DNA of 64,000 nt from Onchocerca volvulus (Eukaryota; Nematoda; Chromadorea; Rhabditida; Onchocercidae): positions 434,001 to 498,000 of the forward strand of contig HG738140.1 of NCBI GenBank assembly GCA_000499405.2. The letters are read 5' to 3'. A model generated the notes under the pieces. The model worked only from the letters and a program-made list of their open reading frames with translations. It was not told the DNA's origin and searched no databases. Of this stretch, positions 49,677 through 64,000 are shown one piece after another; within the stretch, counting starts at the first letter, position 1; the number at the start of each line of letters is the position of its first letter. A program made the translations under genes and the position numbers.

Positions 49677-52600
49677 ACGACGACGGTTATCCGTCGAGAG
49701 AGACACACAACACTGATCCGTTCACTGACATACACATACACTGACAGACACCAACATACATCGACAGACACTCCCTCTCCTCTCCTCCCATTTCCTTTCT
49801 CAGTCTTCCTAGGCAAGCATTTCAAGAAAACATCATGAGAATTGAGTAGAAATGAAGAAATAAAGATTGAAAAGATATCAAATGCCGCTTTCTTTGCACC
49901 ATACTGTCTACAGCATCCATTCTCTCCACTCCCTCTTCCTCTCTCCCTCCTCTTTTACCAGACATTGAAATGCATATGTCTGGACTGTCTGTGCATGCCT
50001 GCATGTCCATCCGTCTATGTATGTCTACCCTTGCTTGCCATGCATAGAGACAGAGAGGGAGGGAGCAGAATGACTAGACGGCGAACAGTCTGCATGTAAC
50101 GAAATCTGGCAACAAACTATGTCCGCGTGTTTGTCTGTCTCATACATACATATATACGCATGACACACAGACAGACATACATGGCATGGACATGTATGTG
50201 TGAGAGGCAGAGAATAGCATGGCGCGATTCTCCCCTGCACTTTACATATCAGATGGAATCCGCGGAAGGGCGGGGGGAGTCCTGGGAGATGGGTTGAAGA
50301 GAAGAGCTTGGATATGTTATTCCTATTGACAGAGTTCAACCGACATTTACGGTGAATCCATCGCATTGATAAAGATAAAGTACATCTATGAAGGATCAGA
50401 TGGTGGAGCAGTTCGGAATATAGACATCCTGTAAATTATTCTTTTGGAGTTTAGTATCTACTGATGATAAGATATCTGTTGGCATGATAAAAGAATTCCC
50501 CTTAAAAGGACGGGAAGAGAAAGAAAGAGAGAGAGAGAGATTATGGAAAGTATGCCAACAATTGGATATGATTATTGCGGGACATATGTAGCTGTCGATT
50601 CGGCGGCATCAATCAATCAGTATCGTACAAGAGATGCCGTCTTGTTGATAAGGATGATAATGGATGATAAGAATGGGGCGAGATAAATGATTGTGTTCAG
50701 GCTATTTCTCATTTCTCTGTTGCCGTTCATATGAAGATGAATGATAGATATCAATCACATACATAAAATCGAAGTTCAAATTTTTAAGTAATGAAAAAAG
50801 TAACAGAGAAGAAAATTTATGAATGGATGATATTCTAATGGAAAAATGACTGTGATATAAAATGGTGGTAGAAGTGACAGTTTATTATCAATGATAAGGA
50901 TGATAATCAGTGATTGTGATAAACAGTGAAGAAGGAGGAAGAAACTGTTGGTGTTACTAATAACCCTAAGAGTCCAAATTAATCAAATATATCGATCGTG
51001 TTATTTAGAAGGAATAAAAAAGAGGAAAAAAAGAATGCTGGGATGCATTGAATTGTGAAAGGTACTACTCGGTGCCATTTGATATGAGCAAAAAATGGAC
51101 TTTTTTTTTCTTCTATTTTTCAATTTCAATCAAAAAAAAACAAAAAAAAAGAAAAAAAGAGAGGGAGCGGATGACAGAACGAGGAACTTTTTCCCGTCCC
51201 GAAATAGCAAATGCTCCCTTCTTCTTTTTTTTATGGTAATGGCGATAGTACAAATGGTATTGATATTATGATGGCGATATTGATAATGATGACGATGATG
51301 ATGGTGGTGGCGGTAATAATGATAGTGGTGTATACAGCAATCGATACGATCAATGATCGAATTGATCGGGCAAAACGATAGGAATGAATAATGTGATTAA
51401 TGGAAAATATGTCATCGTTATCTATGTTGATCCCATCTTTTAATTAACACTCAAATCTCGAAGAGATAAGAAAGTTCTTACAGTACAATGATCCTATCAC
51501 TGGCAGAGAGATACGGAGACTTGTCTTGTACGAAAGGATATCTGAATGATGAAGAAATTTAGGAATGAACGGTATTTCATTTGATTTGCTTGATTGAATG
51601 ATAAACTTCGTCATGAATAATTTCTTTCATCTCTTCTGTTACCACGTGAAATAAACGGACGTTGAGTTACGTAAACTCAATCAGATTTATAGAAAGTGCA
51701 AATTTCATTGTTCTTTTAGCGGATAAGTCAAAAATTATCTGTACTGTATTATGGATGTGCTATGAACAAAAAAGATTTTCGTATTCATTTATGCCTCCAA
51801 ATAACCTTTTACCGTAAAGTTGTCATTCAAGAGAATTGTCGAAATTTTATGAATTTAGCCTGATCTTCAGCATTTTCTCTTTATGACATCTTTTATAGAA
51901 TGAATGAGTGAAGAAGGAAGAATTGCAATTTGGAATCTATGCTTTTGCTGTCAAATTGTCAACTTGTCAAGTTCCTCATGAAATGACATAAAATGGCATA
52001 ATTGTGCACTTTACAACAACAAGTAGCTGGTGACACTTACAACATTTCAATTGACATTATAATTATGCTTTATATTCATTTTATATCCTCATCATTTATT
52101 CTTTCCTAATTTCTTCAACAATCATTTGCATTCTTTATACATAGGAAAAAATAAAATTAAATATTTAAATTTAATTTCAAAAATTTCAACCGAATATTCA
52201 TTGATTTACATAAAATAATAGTATGTTTACTTCTAGTGATATAATTATTCTCCATAACACAGTCAATCATGCAAGTTTATTGTTATTATATGTGCATACA
52301 TATATTAACGTTATTTCAGAATTCTTTGCAATCGATTGGAAGAACAAAAAATTGAGAAATACTTAAATTACTTAAATCATATGCAGTGAAATTGTTATCG
52401 ACTCATAGTCTTCTCCGATTTGAATGATGTATTTGAGCATTTCGCAATGTTCGTATATGGATCTCGAAAGAGACTAATTATTATTCAACTATTCTGTTTA
52501 AACTATGACCATTGGTCACATTTATTTCGATTCCTTTTTTTTTTTTTTTTTTTCGCTCGAATTTCTCTCATTCATACATTTTCATTTGCTTTTTTCACAT

Positions 52601-53975
52601 TTATACAACCTTATGTGAAAGATATTTTTAACAAGTTTGTTGCATGTAATATCTATTCAAATGGGTGACATGTACATGTTCATTTCGTTTCGGTTTCATT
52701 TTAAATTCGCCAATTAATTAGTTATTTGTGAATTTCTTTACTCACGATTCAATTAATTCTTTTCTTCTTACGGTAGTCGAAGTCAATTCCATTTCCATTT
52801 TATCCCCTCAACTCAGTCATTTTTATGTCTGTTGTGAAATGAATAAAAAATTCGTTTAGAAACTTTGCAGCAATTTGTAATTTTCAATTTCACAAATTTC
52901 CCAATGGTAAAATCAATGCTCAGGAGAAGTTCAACGATCATAATTACTCACTCACTCAATTCATGTGGCGGCACTTAATAGGCTTTAGTAACAGTACCGA
53001 AGGGAGTAAAAGACAAACATTTCTTGTCATAAATAAAAGATGGAAGATGGAAAGAGAGAAAGACAAAGTGATTGGAACCTCAAATTGATGGTTGAAATTC
53101 AAAGTTTTGGCAAGATTTTACCAAAATTGAAATATGGCACTGATTCAAGTTTCGAGTTCATAAATTAAAATAGTTCAACATTATTGGTGCCATTGTTTGT
53201 TAATTCTTTGTTTGTTGCAACGATATTTTAACCAAAAGTGAAATAAATTAATGAAAAGCTTAAACTCATCAATCATTTCTTTCTATCTTTGTCATATCCT
53301 TCCTTCCTTTTTCGCTCATTATTCTCTAATTAATTAGTTTTCCATCTTTAATTATGCGCACATATGTATTATTATACTTCATACACATCGATATATATTT
53401 ATCTCATAATCGCTAACTGCTACTATTACCGTCACTATGATTCATTATCAAATATCACCATCCGTTAAACTTATCAAAATTTTTATGAAATGTGGCAAAA
53501 TTAAGTAATCGAATTGTTGTGCTTTCGTCAAGTTTTCAAATGAAATCTTTGCGTATTTCATCCAGCTTAAAGTTTTCAATATAAAGAGCAAAGCAGAGAA
53601 GAAAGAAAATCTAAATTTATGTTTTCCACATCTCACATCACGATAAGCGACAAGATTGTGAGATTCCGTGTGATCTTTGATGTTTCAAAATGAGGGAGGA
53701 AAAGAAAAACTTTTCGCCACTGAGAAAGTTGCTAAAACTTTTTTTTTTTCTTTCATTAAGCAACTAAACAACTTTCTTTTACTCCCTCTCATACATCTTC
53801 TCATTGTCACATACCGCCAAAGCAGGCCTTTCGCATTTCTAATTGTCCAATATTTTCACTTCACTGATTAACAACCACTGCACATATATCGGCCTTCACA
53901 TCCATATAAACATTTATTTTGATCGAACAAATGAAGCAGAATAATTTGAATTCATTAATCAAAGAATTTAGATAC

Positions 53976-53978
<3 letters not shown>

Positions 53979-54010
<32 letters not shown>
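53979..54010. repeat. (AG)16 microsatellite
   Basis: Sixteen uninterrupted AG units in the Ski-pkc-3 interval. It is non-coding; antisense it reads as a spurious Leu-Ser run. Confidence 0.92.
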
Positions 54011-54015
<5 letters not shown>

Positions 54016-56713
54016 GAGCATTCATCATCGTTCGTATTGTCATGAAGTAACTTTGTAAATTATGAGATAAATTCGAATTGCTTGCAATAAAACGAGCATT
54101 CAACTATCATTTTAACTGGTGATATCCACGAATGAGATAAGTGTAAGTGGAATAAAGTTGACTACCAAGAAGGATCAAAATTGTGTCAAAGTATTTCGAG
54201 GAGACGAAAATTATCATTAAATAATTTCGGTGGTCGAAATAGCCAAACAGGTAATCATTTTCCGATAACATTTCCAGGTCAATGTCATAGAAATAATGCT
54301 TGACGAATGGATGAATGGATGGATGACAATGGATGGAGTAGGAATGAGTTACATTCAAACTGACAAATGAATTCAAATCTCTTCAAATAGTCAATTTTTG
54401 GATGAACAAACATTTCATGTGCCACACAATATGCTATATTTCACTAAGCCTTTAAAGGTTGTTTATTTCGAGGGAGAAGAATCTGATGAGCCTAAATTTC
54501 CATGCATGAATGTAAGTCACGTTATTCGTTATCAACCTTGAGTAGATGATAAAATGATGTTATCAGATAAAGATTGTAACAAATTTCATTTTTATAGTCC
54601 CAACAATTTTAGGCCATTTAAAACCAATGTTAACAGCAAAATAACAGCCAGAGATAAAAGTAAAAAATTTGCTATCCAAATAGACTCTTAGTTTATTAAG
54701 CATTTAGTCAGCTTGTTTTGTTCCACATTTGTCTTTGTGATCGAATTGATGACGTATTCGAACGAAGTTGTTTACACATTGAAATTCCCTGCAAAATTAA
54801 TTTATCTCATCTTGCCAAAAAGGTTTTTCTCTCCCTCTTTCCTACCTTCTCTCTCTCTCCCTCTCTCTTCTCATCTTTTCGATTGATATGCTTAGTGATA
54901 ATTATAATGATAATTTCATAGGCATAGGCCGACAAACGTAACATAACCTGGTACAGATGTAATTTTAAAAGTGACAGAAAACAAAAACAAAATGGAATCA
55001 GAAAAAATGCTCCAGTGGAAGCTTCGGAATATTTCATAAATTATTTCAATTCATCAAAAGCATTTTAAAGTTGGAAATTGTTAAAAAGACACATGGCAAT
55101 TTCTGCGACATGAAGCAAAAAAAAAGAAAAAAGAAATGCTGTGTTTAAACAAGTAAATCATGTAATGTATGAGAAATTTTGATTAAATTTAAAAAACAAA
55201 AAAAAAAGGACCAAATATGAAGATTATTGGAGAAACAGACATATTATCGTCCAAATAAGCTTTATAAGTATTTAACAAACTTGATTTAAAAAATCCTCGC
55301 CATTTCCATAGGTCGGAGTCTTTTTAAAATCTTATTTCACAATTTCCGTTGTTTAAAATTATCAAGTACATCCAGAAACCGTTCACTCGCCATCGATTTT
55401 AAACATAAATCCACAAGTATTGGAAATATCAACGAATTTTTTTCTTTCTTTTTTTGTCCTGTCTGTATCTATTTTGGTTAGGTCTTTTTTTTAATGTTTA
55501 TTAATGAATAATTGAATGATAGCATACATTTTCACCGTATTTCACATCCACTGTACTGTAATAAATATACGATTGAACCTTTCTGAACAATGTTGCTTTT
55601 ATCAGCATTGCTAAGATCTCTTTTCCATTCCTTCTTAAAACAAACAGATATCACAAGCTCCTCTTGAAACTAATGCATGATTGTCGGAGATACAACAATC
55701 TCCATTACCAATATGCAACGTATCATTTTAAAGGATTCTTGATACTATAGAATTTTTATACATGCATATTTTCGTGTGTATGCAAGCTGACAAATTGAAA
55801 AGAAAAAATATATTCATTAAATTAATTAATTGGAAAAATGAAAGAGAACCTACAACAAAAGTATTAAGAAATGATAAATAGCAGGATCGATCGGTGTTGA
55901 TTAGTCCAATATACTTTAATCTTTCTGTTTTTCTTCTCACCAACAAAATTTTTTGACAATTCAAGAATTAATTGCAGAAATAACGAAGGACCATGTGTCT
56001 TCGCCATCATAATTTAATTCTCTTACCAGATGGTGATATAAAAAGTGCTTTGAAATCTAAAGAAAAAAAAGAGAAGTAATACACTTAATCACAGCAAAAA
56101 CTCGAGGCATTCATATTTTGAAATTTCGTTCCAAATACCGAAAATCTTGCTTCAAATTCCAGGATCTCTTATTTTATTGACTGCCTAGCTACAAAAGTTT
56201 TCCCACTTCAATTTTAAACAGAAAAACACAGCTACAACCTATATCTTCAAAACATCTCCATGTCACTTTTCCGCAGAAAAAAAGAAAATTACAATTAATG
56301 TTAAGTGAAATGTGCCATACCTTGAAATATTCTTCTAATTAATTAAAATTTCATATTTTCAAGAACGGGACAAAAGCAAGAACTTCCACTTTGGAGCAGT
56401 ATAAAAGAACCTATCACATACTGCCTTTCCCTTCCATCGTTTCGATAAAAACAGGTAATTCCCATGATAAATAACATATTACTGTATAAAAGAATAGTGT
56501 TATCAACAGCACCTAGTTCACGTTACTGCATGTTAAGCATAGAAGCATAGAGAGACTCCCGAACAGATTCACAACAAATTATCTCGTTCAATGTTCGGAT
56601 GTCAGCAAGTTCCCAACATGTGATATTCTCGATAATCTTATGGAAATAAAATGGTTTCACAATTGAAAATATAAAGATCATTCGACGAATTTCACACCAA
56701 TTTACTTATTAGT

Positions 56714-56771
56714 AAGAAATTATTACTTACGATCTCGAATAAGAAATTATTACTTACTTACGATTTCGAAC
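56714..56771. repeat. ~27-bp tandem duplication near the pkc-3 3' end
   Basis: AAGAAATTATTACTTACGAT plus CTCGAAT is followed by a copy with an extra TTAC inserted (ACTTACTTACGATTTCGAAC). It lies about 110 bp beyond the pkc-3 stop. Confidence 0.75.
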
Positions 56772-56884
56772 TTCAAGTAAATAATATTAAACAGATCGAG
56801 GGCAAAAGAAAAAAAAAATGACAAATAGAAAAAAAAATGACACAGCTGGAGCTAAACTGTTTATCACAGGTTGTCTTCCTCTCT

Positions 56885-63074
<6,190 letters not shown>

Positions 63075-64000
63075 AATTTTTGTTGATTACTACTAACTAA
63101 AATAATGATTACTATTATAGATTAAACAGCAGTTACCAGTATGATTTTCACTAGCACAATGCAATTGTTCAAATCCTTATCACTCAAAAAAATGGATTAG
63201 TACAATTCAACAATCACTGTCCATTCATGCACAATCTCGTCTTCAATCATTATTCACAAAAACTAATACGAATATCTCTAGAATTGCAAAAATTACATAT
63301 ATTTTAAGATATTATCGAATTTTAGTACAAAGATGATGAACCCAAAACTGGTGCAAGTGATATTAATTTCTTAAGAGAAAGAAACCGAATTCGTTTACGA
63401 AATGTTCGCGTGATCGAAAATGAACGATGTGATACGGAAGTAGATCAACAGACAGAATTCATCACTGCCTTTCTTATAAAAATAGTGTAACTGTTTCTCC
63501 TACTTGACAAACATGCAAAAATCTGAAATGAATTAGTTCGAATAAAATCAACAAATAAACGCAACCACTGTTAATACTATCATTACGATGACAATAGTAG
63601 TAATAATGAAAATAAATAACATCATAAGCAATTTAAATCAAAAATTTTCATTAAATTTATAAAGTAGATTCCGTACACAGAATAATAAGACATTTCAGAT
63701 ATGATTTGGTGTCGCTTTAATGAATGCTGTTTATAATATTAGATATCGAATTTCAGATGCAATTTATTCTTTCAATAAAAACTACATAGATGTAGTATTT
63801 TGGAGATTGTAATATCTTGAAATATTATTTGTCACGAAAAAATGAAAATCCCAAACAAAATCATGACAAAGATGTTAGATAATATCAAAGTACTGTGAAA
63901 CATATTCTAACAAATTTCTAAATAAGCCTAGAAAAATATGAACTAACCACTTCCAGGTGAATAATATGAAGCAAACTGCGGAAGTACGAGAAAAGGAAGC
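63075..64000. other. Upstream region of pkc-3, with candidate trans-splice acceptor
   Basis: On the minus strand ATTATTTTAG ends at about 63097, 22 bases before the pkc-3 ATG, and suits a spliced-leader acceptor. Beyond it the sequence is AT-rich, with no exon I can support. At the very right end CACTTCCAG (63949-63957) precedes GTGAATAAT and ATG AAG CAA ACT on the + strand. This could open another gene, but only eleven codons are visible. Confidence 0.45.

Larger units (their letters stand above)
49677..56884. other. Long non-coding interval: Ski upstream region and pkc-3 downstream region
   Basis: Seven kilobases with no exon I can defend. The part next to Ski (49700-50300) is less AT-rich, with CA/CT-rich blocks and many GACAGACA-like runs, and probably carries the Ski 5' UTR or promoter. 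The rest is AT-rich with GAT/GATA-like runs (51240-51330), an AG microsatellite and, near the right end, a 27-bp duplication and the pkc-3 3' UTR. The open frames are short and of low complexity. Non-coding first exons of Ski could be hidden here. Confidence 0.5.

Noticed and set aside
49674..49706. Starting the Ski protein ten codons upstream at GTG
   Set aside because: GTG is not a normal start in nematodes, the next in-frame upstream codons reach TGA, and ATG 49674-49676 is available.
52420..55964. Several 60-90 residue open frames in the Ski-pkc-3 interval
   Set aside because: They are Phe/Ile/Leu/Lys-rich low-complexity frames without splice context or family motifs, as expected by chance in AT-rich DNA.

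Overview
The window looks like nuclear DNA of a parasitic nematode, most likely a filarial (spirurid, clade III) worm. It is strongly AT-rich. Genes are split into many small exons with TTTCAG-type acceptors and GTAAG-type donors, and introns are mostly 70-500 bases, longer than is typical in Caenorhabditis. Acceptor-like sites lie a few bases upstream of start codons, as expected for spliced-leader trans-splicing. The encoded proteins are animal proteins that fit nematode orthologues. I cannot fix the species from sequence alone. There are no bacterial features, CRISPR arrays or rRNA genes.

Layout: (1) 1-1452, + strand: the last coding exon of an SR-type splicing factor, with its upstream sequence holding CTG/GTT repeats. 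(2) 3466-28521, - strand: one 25-kb gene of about 45-50 exons encoding a roughly 3,100-residue secreted large lipid transfer protein of apolipophorin type. It has a signal peptide, an N-terminal lipoprotein domain, a furin-like REKR site near residue 674, a long beta-sheet and amphipathic middle, a vWD domain and a C-terminal VWA-like module. (3) 28522-29607: a 1.1-kb divergent promoter region. (4) 29608-41030, + strand: xrn-1, the cytoplasmic 5'-3' exoribonuclease; I resolved 31 exons that keep frame to give 1,739 residues. (5) 41031-44542: convergent intergenic and 3' UTR sequence with microsatellites. (6) 44543-49676, - strand: a Ski/Sno family TGF-beta co-repressor in three exons (638 residues). 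(7) 49677-56884: 7 kb without a recognisable coding exon. (8) 56885-63074, - strand: atypical protein kinase C (pkc-3 orthologue), 15 exons, 605 residues. (9) 63075-64000: its upstream region.

The genes do not form a pathway or an evident operon: neighbours are divergent, convergent or widely spaced. They cover lipid transport in body fluid, mRNA decay, TGF-beta signalling output and cell polarity. The features most worth a second look are the apolipophorin-type gene (furin site, VWA-like tail, alternative early 3' end), a 48-bp tandem duplication that copies a splice donor in xrn-1, a tRNA-like A-box/B-box pair in an xrn-1 intron, and several recent small tandem duplications in introns and in the divergent promoter. 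I found no convincing wholly new system.
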